A program made the position numbers and the translations under genes. From positions 55,424,246-55,488,245 of the forward strand of contig CM047817.1 of NCBI GenBank assembly GCA_026214975.1: a DNA stretch of 64,000 bases, read 5' to 3'. The stretch is from Gentiana macrophylla (Eukaryota > Streptophyta > Magnoliopsida > Gentianales > Gentianaceae). Shown here one piece after another: positions 1-10,100 of the stretch. The stretch's first letter is position 1. Every line of letters starts with the position of its first letter. Below the pieces are notes generated by a model. That model ran no database searches. It was not told the DNA's origin and saw only the letters and a list, made by a program, of their open reading frames with translations.

Positions 1-9
1 ACTCAGTTC

Positions 10-726
10 TTAGTTTGGCAAATCTTTCTTTGTCCAATGGCTCAGTAAAGATATCGCAACCGATCTTGATAGAGTACATAAAGAAGCTGTTATATCCTTT
101 TTTCTGCATGATCTCTTATAAAGTGGTGACCTTACATCAATGTGCTTTGTCCTTGAGTGTAGAACTGGATTGTCAGTAATTGCAATTGCACTTGTGTTGT
201 CACACATTATAGGAATTGTTCCTTCTTCTATTGCATAATCTCTTAGTTGATGTCTAATCCATAAAACTTGAGCACAACAACTTCCAGCTGCTATATACTC
301 TGCTTCAGCTGTTGAAGTTGAGATAGAATTTTGCTTTTTGCTAAACCATGACACAAGTCTATTTCCAAATAACTGACATGCGCCTGATGTGCTTTTTCTT
401 TCCACTTTGCATCCAGCATAATCTGAGTCTGAATAAGATATCAGCTTGAATTCTCCTTCTTTTGAATACCAAATTCCAACTCCATCTGTATCTTTTAGAT
501 ATTTCATCGTTCTTTTTACAACTGTGAGATGACTTTTCTTTGGTTTTGACTGAAATCTTGCACATACACCGACAGTAAAAGATATATCTGGCCTACTTGC
601 TGTAAGATTGAGTAAGCTTCCAATCATTCTTCTATAAAGTGTTTGATAAACATCTTTGCCTTCTTTGTCTTCATCTAGCCTGATGTTGGTCCCCATTGGT
701 GTAGAAATTGCAGTTGATTTTTCCAT
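10..726 (-). CDS. Ty1/copia RNase H domain (pol fragment)
   Basis: This 238-residue frame carries the RT-RNase H connection and the RNase H domain that removes the RNA strand during reverse transcription. Residues of the expected acidic active site are visible: Asp in SYSDSDYAGC (about residue 100), Glu in STAEAEY (about 142) and Asp in MCDNTSAI (about 176). The last 40 or so residues after HIDVR do not follow the family pattern (usually HHFIRD then ADxxT), so a frameshift near base 130 is likely. The frame is upstream-open and is a polyprotein fragment, not a free-standing gene with its own start. The segments 32974-33451 and 59710-60093 are homologous. Confidence 0.85.
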   Translation of the reverse strand: MEKSTAISTPMGTNIRLDEDKEGKDVYQTLYRRMIGSLLNLTASRPDISFTVGVCARFQSKPKKSHLTVVKRTMKYLKDTDGVGIWYSKEGEFKLISYSDSDYAGCKVERKSTSGACQLFGNRLVSWFSKKQNSISTSTAEAEYIAAGSCCAQVLWIRHQLRDYAIEEGTIPIMCDNTSAIAITDNPVLHSRTKHIDVRSPLYKRSCRKKDITASLCTLSRSVAISLLSHWTKKDLPN

Positions 727-884
727 ACCAAACTTTTTGATAAGTTCTCTTGTATATATTTGGTTTGGTGAATGAAAATTCCATCATCTAATTATTTGAC
801 TTGTAATCCAAGAAAATAATTTAATTCTCCCATCATACTCATTTGAAATTTGCTCTTCATTAAACTTGCAAATTTCTCACATAA

Positions 885-1790
885 CTATTCATTTTCTGAT
901 CCGAAAATAATATCATCAACATAGATTTGAACAAGCAGAGTGTTTTCTCCGTTTTTCATCTTGAATAATGTTTTGTCGATTGTTCCTTTGATAAATCCAT
1001 TATCCACTAGAAACTGAGATAGAGTTTCATACCAAGCTCCTGGTGCTTGTTTAAGTCCATAAAGAGCTTTCCTTAGTTTGAAAACTTTATCAGCTTGATC
1101 TTTGATCTCGAATCCAGGTGGTTGTTGAACATACACTTCTTCTTCAAGAATTCCATTCAAAAATGCGCTTTTAACGTCCATTTGATATACTTTGAACTTT
1201 TTGTGAGCTGTAAATGCGAGAAATAGCCTGATTGCATCTAATCTTGCAACTGGTGCATAAGTCTCATCAAAGTCTATGCCTTCTGCTTGAGAATATCCTT
1301 TAACTACAAGTCTAGCTTTGTTTCTGATGATATTCCCATTTTCATCAAGTTTGTTTCTGAAGACCCATTTGGTTCCAATGATATTCACATGATCTGGTCT
1401 TTCCACCAATTCCCATACTTGATTTCTTTCGAATTCATTAAGTTCTTCTTGCATAGCTAGTATCCAGTCTAGATCCTTCAAAGCTTCTTCAATTTCCTTA
1501 GGTTCAGATTGAGATAGAAAACATGCAATCATTGCATCTAGTTGATGTCTTGTTCGAACGCCTGTTTGAGTATCACCAATAACTTGTTCTTCAGGGTGAT
1601 CTCTCATCCATTGATGAACTGGTACTTGCATCAAATGGTTTACATTTTGTTCGGCTGGTTCTATAATAACTGGTTCTTGAATTTCTTCAACTGAATCAGA
1701 ATCATGTTGTTCAGGTTGTTGAGTAGTTAGGAACTGAGACTGATCTGGATCTGAAGATTCTGAAATTTGTAGTCTCCTAGTGTCAATCAA
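885..1790 (-). CDS. Ty1/copia reverse transcriptase (pol fragment)
   Basis: The 301-residue frame begins in the acidic linker after integrase and covers most of the RVT_2-type reverse transcriptase. Landmarks are [11 protein letters not shown] (about residue 142), [16 protein letters not shown], the catalytic block [10 protein letters not shown] (first Asp, about 205), [19 protein letters not shown] and the YVDD catalytic pair near the C-terminus (about 290). All hallmark residues of the catalytic core are present. The frame ends just after [12 protein letters not shown]; the remaining RT sequence continues through 727-884 in other frames to the RNase H piece, so at least one frameshift or stop separates them. 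Confidence 0.9.
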   Translation of the reverse strand: MIDTRRLQISESSDPDQSQFLTTQQPEQHDSDSVEEIQEPVIIEPAEQNVNHLMQVPVHQWMRDHPEEQVIGDTQTGVRTRHQLDAMIACFLSQSEPKEIEEALKDLDWILAMQEELNEFERNQVWELVERPDHVNIIGTKWVFRNKLDENGNIIRNKARLVVKGYSQAEGIDFDETYAPVARLDAIRLFLAFTAHKKFKVYQMDVKSAFLNGILEEEVYVQQPPGFEIKDQADKVFKLRKALYGLKQAPGAWYETLSQFLVDNGFIKGTIDKTLFKMKNGENTLLVQIYVDDIIFGSENE

Positions 1791-1986
1791 ATCGATTCTC
1801 GCATGATCGTAAATCGAGAGGCTAATGGCCCGTTCTCAGTCTGTCTTCAGTTGTTTCACCAGGGAAGTTTGGTTCATCAAATACTACATGTATTGATTCC
1901 TCATGCTTAAGTGTCCTTATGTTTAGTACCCTAAAAGCTTTGCTGACACTTGAATATCCTAGAAAAATTCCTTCATCAGCTTTGGG

Positions 1987-2361
1987 CTAAAAAACATGAA
2001 GTTGATATTTTCCATTATTGTGTATGAAACATTTGCTTCTAAAAGCATGAAAGTATGAAACATTTGGTTTTCTTCCATTCCAAATTTCATAAGGAGTCTT
2101 CTCGTGCCTTTTGTTCATGAGAGCTATGTTCTGTGTATAACAAGTTGTGTTAACTGCTTCTGCCCAATATCTTTCAGGTAGTTTAGCTTCACATATCATC
2201 GTCCTTCCTGGTTCTTTGAGTGTTCTATTTCTTCTTTCAGCTACACCATTCTGTTGAGGTGTTCCTGTGGCAGCGAGTTGATGTAAAACACCATTTTCTT
2301 CACCATATTCAATAATCACATTGTTGAGGAATTCAGTTCCTTTATCAGATCTTATCTTCAC
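1987..2361 (-). CDS. Ty1/copia integrase catalytic core, second half
   Basis: This frame contains the second Asp (IRSDKGTEF) and the Glu (AERRNRTLKE) of the retroviral-type DDE integrase core, followed by the copia signature TPYEIWNGRKPN. The first Asp lies in the upstream frame 2401-2811. Integrase inserts the cDNA into the host genome. A short out-of-frame stretch (2362-2400) separates the two halves, so the core is broken as read. Bases 1791-1986 hold the integrase C-terminal region in no open frame. Confidence 0.85.
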   Translation of the reverse strand: MKIRSDKGTEFLNNVIIEYGEENGVLHQLAATGTPQQNGVAERRNRTLKEPGRTMICEAKLPERYWAEAVNTTCYTQNIALMNKRHEKTPYEIWNGRKPNVSYFHAFRSKCFIHNNGKYQLHVF

Positions 2362-2400
2362 AACTGATACTCCTTTCTGATTCTGATGTCGCTTAAGTAA

Positions 2401-2811
2401 TTATGTAAGTCTTTGCTTGGTTTCACTTTTCTTGGTTAAGAAGACAACCCAAGTGTATCTTGAAAAATCATCTACTACCACCAATGTATATTTCTTGCCA
2501 CTGATACTAATTGGTGTAATAGGTCCAAATAAATCCATGTGTAATAATTCTAGGACTCTGGTTGTTGAATGCTGAGACTTGGTCTTGAAACTTGCTTTTG
2601 TTTGTTTTCCTTGTTGACACGCATCACATAAGTTGTCCTTCTTATATGAGATTTCTGGTAATCCAATGACTATCTGTTTCTTGACAAGTGTGTTAATGTC
2701 ATCAAAGTTTAGATGACTTAGTTTCTTGTTCCACAACCAGCTGATTTCTAATTGGGTATGCACAAGCAAACAGGTTTCAGCAACGGCACTTGTCCAATCT
2801 ACTACATACAT
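2401..2811 (-). CDS. GAG-pre-integrase and first half of integrase core
   Basis: The frame shows the zinc-binding pre-integrase module (LSHLNFDDIN, then CDACQQGKQ with its CxxC) and then the first catalytic Asp of integrase in LELLHMDLFGPI, followed by YTLVVVDDFSRYTWV. In the family the first zinc ligand is the His of a WHxxLxH motif; here the position reads Asn (LWNKKLSHL), so one HHCC ligand is lost or misread. The position and order fit the copia polyprotein, between protease (2832-3122) and the core's second half (1987-2361). Confidence 0.85.
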   Translation of the reverse strand: MYVVDWTSAVAETCLLVHTQLEISWLWNKKLSHLNFDDINTLVKKQIVIGLPEISYKKDNLCDACQQGKQTKASFKTKSQHSTTRVLELLHMDLFGPITPISISGKKYTLVVVDDFSRYTWVVFLTKKSETKQRLT

Positions 2812-2831
2812 ATTCTCTTTTCTTCTTCCGG

Positions 2832-3122
2832 CTAAGACAAGCTGACGACAATGCAGAATTCTTTATCAAAAGTGACTTTGTATCCCATATCACAGAATTG
2901 ACTGGTTCTAAGCAGATTATAGTGTAATCCTTCTACATAAGATACATTCTTGATTTTAAGTCCATTCCTGATTAAATTACCATATCCTCTGGTGTATCCA
3001 GGTTTGTCTTTACTTCCAAAATTGACTTTTGGTCCATCTTTTGCAATAAAATTACTGAGACAGTCTTTTTTCTTCGTCATGTGTCTTGAGCAACCACTGT
3101 CAAAGTACCATACATCCTGCAA
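2832..3122 (-). CDS. Ty1/copia aspartic protease fragment
   Basis: The start of this frame has WYFDSGCSRHMT, the retropepsin active-site block of SIRE-type copia elements in which the Asp-Ser-Gly is catalytic. It is followed by VNFGSKDK and by NVSYVEGLHYNLLRTSQFCDMGY, the usual link to the pre-integrase domain. The protease cuts the gag-pol polyprotein. An internal ATG is the first Met of the open frame, but the domain belongs to the larger polyprotein and probably has no start of its own. Confidence 0.85.
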   Translation of the reverse strand: MQDVWYFDSGCSRHMTKKKDCLSNFIAKDGPKVNFGSKDKPGYTRGYGNLIRNGLKIKNVSYVEGLHYNLLRTSQFCDMGYKVTFDKEFCIVVSLS

Positions 3123-3128
3123 TAAGAG

Positions 3129-3743
3129 TTAAAAAAATTTAGGTACCCAACTCTGTTTGGGTCCATGTGGGTCAGTTGTCAATACAACTCTGGGAATATA
3201 TCCTTTTGGGATTCTTCGGATATTGTTGCACTTGTTTTCATATATGTAAGCCACACTCCCATAGTATCTATGTTTGGACTGTGTCTTATTTATATGATCT
3301 CTCAGATCTTTTGACTGAAACTTATTTCCATGATGCTTTCTATTATTGAAGCTTGAATAATAACCATCATTCCTTCTGTACTGAGGTCTAGACTGACCTT
3401 GGAACTCTTGCTGAGAACTGAGATTAGCTCTCTGCTGAGTTTTGAACTGAAACTTGTGATAAGTTTTCGGTCTGGAATGAATGTTATTATCAGTTTTGCT
3501 AATAGATGCAGTAAAATTCCAATCATCATCAGAGGGATATAACCTTCCTTCCCCCCTGAATGTGTGAATCTTCGAATGATTGTCATTCTTGGATTTACCT
3601 TGATTGTTATTTTTCTGGTTCTTGACTTGATTGGTTTTTGTGGATCTGGCAGTTGATTTGCCGTTTCGGTTTACTTTACATGCGACTGATCTACCATCTG
3701 ATTTACCTTTGTTGGTAGATAAAGTTGTCTTCTTAGAAAACAA
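3129..3743 (-). CDS. Basic gag-protease linker region
   Basis: The 204-residue frame is rich in Lys, Asn, Gln and Ser and ends with DPHGPKQSWVPKFF, a signature found just before the protease in SIRE/Tork-like copia polyproteins. No enzymatic domain is visible. It probably corresponds to the nucleocapsid-protease spacer. Bases 3744-4038 between this frame and the coiled-coil piece hold the same polyprotein in other frames, with no recognisable domain. Confidence 0.65.
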   Translation of the reverse strand: MFSKKTTLSTNKGKSDGRSVACKVNRNGKSTARSTKTNQVKNQKNNNQGKSKNDNHSKIHTFRGEGRLYPSDDDWNFTASISKTDNNIHSRPKTYHKFQFKTQQRANLSSQQEFQGQSRPQYRRNDGYYSSFNNRKHHGNKFQSKDLRDHINKTQSKHRYYGSVAYIYENKCNNIRRIPKGYIPRVVLTTDPHGPKQSWVPKFF

Positions 3744-4038
3744 ATTTATCCTTTGTGATACTGGCTTTACTGGTTCAGCAATTTTCTCAGTTTGTGGAGA
3801 TTGTTCAGCTACAAACTTAATACCAGTTGTGATATTAGGTTTAGCAGCCTTGCTAGTTTTATCCTTAGAAGATTGTTGTGTATCATCCTAAGCATGCTTT
3901 GTCTCCATGCGGCTTTCCGATTTGAATCCGAAGAATTGAACTAGATTGAGCAAATGATTGATTCTTCGTTGCGCGATGCTGAGAGGTCGATCTTTGAATC
4001 TTTTCTTTATCAGATTTAGTCAGTTTCAACATTTTTAG

Positions 4039-4272
4039 TTAAAACTTCAATCTTTCAACTTCAAGAATTAGACTTTCTTTCTCAGCTTTAATTGATTCAT
4101 AACCAGCTTGAATAGTTACTAGCTGTTTCATCAATTCATCAATTGTTTCTTCTAATTCTAGATTTTTGGATTGAGTCAAGAATGAAGAACATGCATTTTG
4201 CATGGAAATCTGAAGTGAAGAGTATTTAGAATTGGATTCACATACCTCATTTGTATCTTCCATGTGTGCCAT
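4039..4272 (-). CDS. Coiled-coil segment of gag polyprotein
   Basis: The 77-residue frame ends in an acidic, heptad-like stretch (NLELEETIDELMKQLVTIQ, then AEKESLILEVERLKF) that would form a coiled coil. It lies directly downstream of the zinc-knuckle frame (4297-4503). In Sirevirus-type gag proteins a coiled coil follows the CCHC motif. The ends are frame breaks, so this is a fragment and not a gene of its own. Confidence 0.55.
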   Translation of the reverse strand: MAHMEDTNEVCESNSKYSSLQISMQNACSSFLTQSKNLELEETIDELMKQLVTIQAGYESIKAEKESLILEVERLKF

Positions 4273-4296
4273 TAAAGCCGTGTCATCGATAATCTT

Positions 4297-4503
4297 TCAA
4301 GATCGCTTCATAGTAGTCGATTCATCTCCAAAGCCAAGGAGTGCTCTTCTACCAACTCTTCTTGGCGGAGTCTTCTTGATCAGTTCTGGACATTCAGCCT
4401 TATAATGTCCAGGCTTCTTGCAGTTGAAACAGAGATATTCATCGTCTTTTATTTTCTCAAGAGTCTTCTTAATGAACTTCTGGGTTACAGGACCATTCTT
4501 CAT
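4297..4503 (-). CDS. Gag CCHC zinc knuckle
   Basis: The frame contains CFNCKKPGHYKAEC, a CX2CX4HX4C nucleocapsid zinc knuckle that binds the element's RNA during packaging. It is in the same frame as the gag ORF 4513-5301 and is separated only by a TGA at 4513-4515 and a few codons, so the two were one gag protein. Basic residues follow (KKTPPRRVGRR). Confidence 0.85.
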   Translation of the reverse strand: MKNGPVTQKFIKKTLEKIKDDEYLCFNCKKPGHYKAECPELIKKTPPRRVGRRALLGFGDESTTMKRS

Positions 4504-4512
4504 CCTTCTGAT

Positions 4513-5301
4513 TCAGCTCATCATTAGTGCTATTTGTTCCTCCATTTCATCCAACTGTTGAAGATTATTTGTGGATGCTTCTTGAGAATCATTTGATGCT
4601 GCTGCAAGTGCTGTGGTCTTTGGTTCTTCCAGAGCTTTAATTATTGCAGATGTACTTGTAAAATCTTCACTGAATTCATAAGCTTTCAGATCTGAGAAGA
4701 TTTTGAATGAATCCTCTATGTCAAGTCTTCTAGATTCTTCCATAGCAGTGACCTTCATCTTCCAGCACATTGGTAATGCCTTCAAGATTCTTGTATTGAT
4801 AACTTTCTTTGAGTATTCAATCTTGAGAAGATCTAATTCATCCATTATAGCACTGAATCTTGTCTCCATTTGGTCAATGGTCTCTCCGGATTTCATCTTG
4901 AAATTTTCAAACTTTTGTTTTGCAACTGAGATCTTGTTTTCCTTGATTGAATCTGTTCCTTCACAGACTAACTGAAGTATGTCCCACATTTCTTTTGCAG
5001 TTGTACATTCGTTCACCTTTAAGTACATGTTGTCAAGAGTTCTGAGGATAAAGTCCATAGCAACATTGTTGAGATTGTTTCGCTTGCGATCATCACTAGT
5101 CCATTCAGCTTTAGGCTTTGCAACTCGAACTTGCTCTCCACCAACAGTTTGCATGTGAGTGATCTGAATTGGTCTATCAGTGAGTACATCCATCATTTCA
5201 TCATGAGTAGCCGCTAGAAAAGCCTGCATTCGACGTTTATATTCATTAAATCTGTCCATATTGCACATAAGCATCTGTCTTGCATACTGATTGTTATCCA
5301 T
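4513..5301 (-). CDS. Ty1/copia gag capsid region
   Basis: The 262-residue frame starts MDNNQYARQMLMCNMDRFNEYKRRMQAFL and shows the UBN2/RETROTRAN_gag-type core of copia gag: TAKEMWDILQLVCEGT, the region around FENFKMKSGETIDQMETRF and RILKALP with the usual spacing. This is the structural protein of the virus-like particle. The Met at 5301 lies about 110 bases after the primer-binding site and is the first in frame, which fits the true gag start. An in-frame TGA separates it from the zinc knuckle at 4297-4503. Confidence 0.9.
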   Translation of the reverse strand: MDNNQYARQMLMCNMDRFNEYKRRMQAFLAATHDEMMDVLTDRPIQITHMQTVGGEQVRVAKPKAEWTSDDRKRNNLNNVAMDFILRTLDNMYLKVNECTTAKEMWDILQLVCEGTDSIKENKISVAKQKFENFKMKSGETIDQMETRFSAIMDELDLLKIEYSKKVINTRILKALPMCWKMKVTAMEESRRLDIEDSFKIFSDLKAYEFSEDFTSTSAIIKALEEPKTTALAAASNDSQEASTNNLQQLDEMEEQIALMMS

Positions 5302-5411
5302 GGTGATGAGTGAAAATTGACTGTATAAGAACTGGAAACTGAGCTTTCTTAAGAGAACAACTAGAGGAGATTTAGAGCAAATGAGCTTTTAACAAAGACT
5401 TGTTGAAGAAA

Positions 5412-5427
5412 CACTGCTCCGATACCA
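5412..5427 (-). promoter_or_regulatory. Primer-binding site, tRNA-Met(i) type
   Basis: On the minus strand the bases just inside the LTR read TGGTATCGGAGCAGTG after a two-base spacer. The standard plant copia site complementary to the initiator tRNA-Met 3' end is TGGTATCAGAGC. The single difference is CAG to CGG, the same change seen at many other places in this window. Confidence 0.8.
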
Positions 5428-5429
5428 AT

Positions 5430-7159
5430 TGTTGGTCCCTTGGAAAGGCTAACACAAGTTTAGAGGGGGGTGAATAAACTTGTCCCTAAAAACTGGATTT
5501 AAAACAAATTAAGATTCAGTTAAAACTTGTGTGGAGTTGGTCTGACTAAGCTGAGTTCAAGTCAAACTGACTTAAGCTTAAAACTGAGTCAACCGGCTGC
5601 AGATATAATTCTAGCCTTTTTCTTGATCTTGTTATTCCATGTGAAAGCTGAGTGTGCTAAACTGAATTCTGAAGAATGTCAGTTTGTAAGCTGTGAAGTG
5701 TATAACAAGCAATTATCAAAATACTGTAGATAAATGCTGAGTAAGTAAATAAATGCGTAAAGTAAATAAGGCAAGTATTATAGAGGTTCCAGGTGGTGTA
5801 ATCATGTACGTCCTCTCTTCCCCTGTGGTGCGGAGGAAAATTCCACTAGAACTTCTTGTGGTGAACTGTTACAAAAAGTCCTAAACAATAGTCATTGACT
5901 AATCCCTAGCTTCACTATCTAAACAGTTGTAGAACAGGTAGAATTGCTGCTCTTCAATTGCTTGAACACTGGTCCTTGAAGGGTTACGTATGCCTCTTCA
6001 CCAGCTACCACCACAAACACAGTCTACCCGGCTGCTTGTAACAACTGTCATTGGCGAAACCTTCCCGGTTTGCTTCACAGTCTAAACCTTTGATGTAGAA
6101 TCAAAGTTGGGCTGAGAATTGATTCTCGTTTGTGGTTCTTCAGAGTGTCTGATTCTTTATAAATCCTATGTAGCTTGAACACTTGAAGATTTTCTAGATA
6201 TGATCTTGTTATAGCACTGAGATGATAGCAATTCGAATAAACAGACTAATGCACAAAAATGCATGTTGATTCTTGTTGAATCTCTGTATTGTATATGTTG
6301 TTGTAATCCTTGGTGCAAAGTCCTCTATTTATAGTGTGAGGTCCAACGTTCATTCGAATTGTATCAACGTCTATCTTGTAACGGTTATATTTTCTGACCG
6401 TTCTTATCTGTCAGTAACTCATTCAATAAAATCGCTTCCTTTGTAATGTTCGACTGTACTATCAGTTTGTTGGATGGCTGACATATAAAAGCGAGTTTCT
6501 GATCGCTTTTATCTCGAGAATGTCGATTATCGGTTTTTGGTGACTGGAGCATTAACTGAGATTTTTACTCTTCTTCAAATATCAGTACTCCATTTTCATA
6601 TGATTATAATTGACTTAATCAGAGTACACCATAAGCAAATAACTTCTAAGAATTCATTGTCCTTATGAAATCTTAGGTCTTCATATAAGATCCATAAAGT
6701 CGATTCAGTCACCACAATCTTTCTGAAGTCTAACTTTATAGTCTCAACTTGTAATCTTCATAACTGAGTTTGAACCCTCAGTTCTTCAGTCTTCAATAAC
6801 TGAGTTTGAACCCTCAGTTCTTCAGTCTACTAGATAAGCCAACTGAGTCTGTGTCCCTCAGTGAACTTATTTTCTTAATTTCAATACTGGTGTATTCTGA
6901 GTCAGTTTGTTTGTCTTAGTGATTTCCAGTTTTCTAGATGACTTTCAATTTTCTGTTTTACGACACACTAACTATTACATTGCTTGTCTGATGTAACTTA
7001 TACAAATATCAGACTCTAGTAAAACCTAAACATTCACTTCTAGACATTTTTTAGCTTTTCACTATAACAGCTAGCTTCAGCACTTCATCAATGAGGTTAA
7101 AATAATACTTTGAATAAATATGATGAATTATCATCAAAACATAAATTTTATTTCCAACA
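5430..7159 (-). repeat. 5' LTR of the Sirevirus-like element (TGTTGG...CCAACA)
   Basis: The plus-strand ends are TGTTGGTCCC at 5430 and TTTCCAACA ending at 7159, a 6-bp terminal inverted repeat of the TG...CA kind; length 1730 bp. The primer site lies immediately outside the 5430 end and unrelated (decayed element) sequence starts at 7160. On the minus strand TATAAATA (6326-6333) lies where the LTR promoter would be. The same LTR is found at 60103-61863 and, split, at 33462-34306 plus 55081-56003. Confidence 0.9.
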
Positions 7160-10100
7160 TAAACTATAATCTAACAGCAGTTAAATCTATCGCTATAGAT
7201 TCTTATTTCTAAAATAAGAACTGCTAATCCAAGTGCTTTCGTAAAGACCTTGAACTACCAAACATTAATTAACTATGACACAGGGTATTAATTCTTGAGA
7301 GAGATATCCATTACCTTACTCAAAAATCGTAACATACTCCCACTATCCATATTGCACATGGGGCATATCCCTTCTTTTGACTAAATCAAACTCCTTTGAT
7401 TATCAAAGAAAGAAATCGTCTAGAGAAACTTGTTTAAGTCCATAAATGGATCTCGTGGGCTCACATATAATGTCATCGTCTATGAACATCGAGCTTTCTG
7501 CCCAACATCTTAAACACTATCACATTGCCATGAAATCAAGTTATAACAAGCATCGTCTGAATAGAACTGGGCTCAGCTGGCAGCATAAAGATAATTACAA
7601 GGTTTACACTCCGTACCCTTCAGCCGTCACCATAGCCTTATGGTAATCATATTACTATCCATGCCAACCTTTCAGGGACATTCCCTCTAGGTAAGACAGA
7701 CTAGGTTCACAACCTGGTTTGTCACTGATGGAATCTAATTCAGATATTATGGGTCATGGCCATATCTCTCAATCTTGCCTTTCAAACATTCTATCATAAG
7801 TTGTGAGACATTCATTCTTCAAGATGAACATACCAACAGCCTTTTCAGGCTTGAGGTTATCCACGGACTTACATAACTTTTATGTGCATTGAGCAGTGTT
7901 CTACACCTCATCGCTATGTGGCGTCTGCTCACGTTCCTATTGTTGAATATATCTTTGTTGTTCTCAAACTTCTTTTGAGATCTAAATATACTCCCACTGT
8001 TTCTTTTGGAAGAAACACTTCCTCTAAAAGACTGCATGTTTGGAGACAAATATTTTGCTCCGCGGACAAGTAAATATTATCTAGCGTACTTGATAAGATA
8101 TTTCACAAAGTTGCATATGTCGGACTAGGCCTCAAGCCTTTTTTACTCTGCCTATGAAAACATCAAATCATCGAAGATAGATTCGACATTATCCTCGGTT
8201 AAGTATAAGGGTACTATCCCGAAACGGATAAGGGATACATCGCATGGCTTGCGTCACACCTTTATCATATAAAGCATTGTTTCCATTTTGGGAACACAAT
8301 CTAATTGCGTATCCCAAAGATGGTATCCTTCAAGGGAGAATCTAATTCTATTTCAGATGACTTCTAAAACACCATCCAGGTATTAATTACTTCAATCCAA
8401 TTGAAGATTAATTCCTAAGTAGCTCATCAATCTCATATTCGTACTAGCTCGAACTTTTCAGGCTTTCCAAATTGTTGCACTTCAATAAGTACATTCAACT
8501 ATTTCTAAAAATAGTCATAGAGATTAATGAACAATTATTCGTGGCATTAATTGTCATAAGCCAACAAACATCGGTATGTTTAGGCTTTAGACAATTTTTC
8601 TAGAATTTATAACCGTTTCATAAAAGGCTATTTTAGTCATCTTTAGATAAGATACGTATCACCCACGTGATTCATAATCACATGGTTCAGCATCTTCAGA
8701 ATGATGTTTAATTACATGCTTCCCTTCCAGAGAGACTATGTCTAGAACAACCACAAATATTAAGGATAACAGCCACACAAATATTTAGTTGAGATCTCAT
8801 CATATATATCAACAATATAGTGACACCAATCTAGTATGTTAGATTCAGTGACCTTCCAACTTTATCGGAATAACATTAATTCTTTACAATTGAATATGTC
8901 TACTAAATCCTAACAAATAACTGAAAGTATGTTGTTCTTCATAAGAACCGGAACATAATAACATTTATTTAGTTCCCTCATCAGTTTACTAGATCCAGAA
9001 TATGGTAAGTGTCACAACGTTTGCTTCACCTTCCATATCTGCATTTAATCTTTCTAATTTAATCACATTCATAAGATATCATATATCTTAGAGTCGACTT
9101 TGAACTTAGATTTATCTCAACTCACTTGCCTAGAATAGAAACTTCAATAAGTTCTCTATTTAAGCACATCCCCTAACATTCCTTTTTAATCCTTCAAGCA
9201 CTTGTAAATATTTCTTAGTGTAGTCTTCATAAGACTTAAGAAAGATCACAAGAGCTATGTCTTTAATTTCCTTTCATAAAGAAAATCTAAAGATTATTAA
9301 ATAGTTTATTTAACCTTTTGAATCGTATTCAGAACAATGACTATTTAAGCAATGATTAAAGAATTATGTCGATACTTAAATCTTACAACTTGGAAAACAA
9401 CCTTTCCCAAATTAGATGTGGTCATTCTTATCCAACGTGTGGATTAATTGTCATCGTATGACTCAATGATCTTCTTGGATTGTATCCAATATATGACTAA
9501 TTCGTTGAAACTTATTTCAAATGATTTAATCATATCATGAGCTTCCGCTTTCATTAATAATTAAAGTCTTGGAGTACTACATCAAATATGTAGTCTCCTT
9601 GTCTCTAACTAATATAACGGGATTGCTCGTGTCATTGCTTATTTTAAAAGGATTAAAATTACATAACCATATTTGAGAACGTTTCTCAAAAGGTAACAGT
9701 CATAATTTGGTTTTACTAATCGAGAATTAAAACATAAATATAAAGTTTGCTAAAACTACAACATAAAAAATTTAAAGATAAAAGAGTGTTGTTGTTTATA
9801 CACGCAAAATCATAAATGGTCTTTTGATTTATGATTTTGCTCCCACTAGTCAACTACTCCCAATTGACTTTCAAGAATCTTTCAAAAATTCTTTAGTGGC
9901 CAAGATCCCATCTGGTTACCCCGATTCCCGACGAGGGCCGATCAACCGGAATAATTCGAAAGGTATGTAACACTTACCAATCACATTTCTATGTGACTCT
10001 TGGTGGTTGACTAGTCAACTCTTTGACAATTCACATCTTTATATGGTAGTCAACCCCTTGCCTCTAGAATAAGACAGTCCTGACGAGGGCCAATCACTGC

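Larger units (their letters stand above)
1..7159 (-). mobile_element. Sirevirus-like Ty1/copia retrotransposon, 5' LTR through RNase H (3' end beyond window)
   Basis: Reading the minus strand from 7159 down, the order is 5' LTR, tRNA-Met-type primer site, gag, CCHC zinc knuckle, aspartic protease, integrase, reverse transcriptase and RNase H, which is the Ty1/copia order. The long LTR (1.73 kb), the large gag region and the coiled-coil additional ORF seen in relatives at 56158-64000 point to the Sirevirus (SIRE/Maximus) lineage; that lineage call is an inference. The same LTR family recurs at 33462-34306, 55081-56003 and 60103-61863. The polyprotein is split over several frames, so this copy is not autonomous as read. 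It is inserted in the decayed element that resumes at 7160; the other flank lies left of the window. Confidence 0.85.

Noticed and set aside
7446..8073. Short open frames on both strands in the decayed internal region
   Set aside because: They match no domain I know, and the sister copy (18300-18900) does not keep them open.
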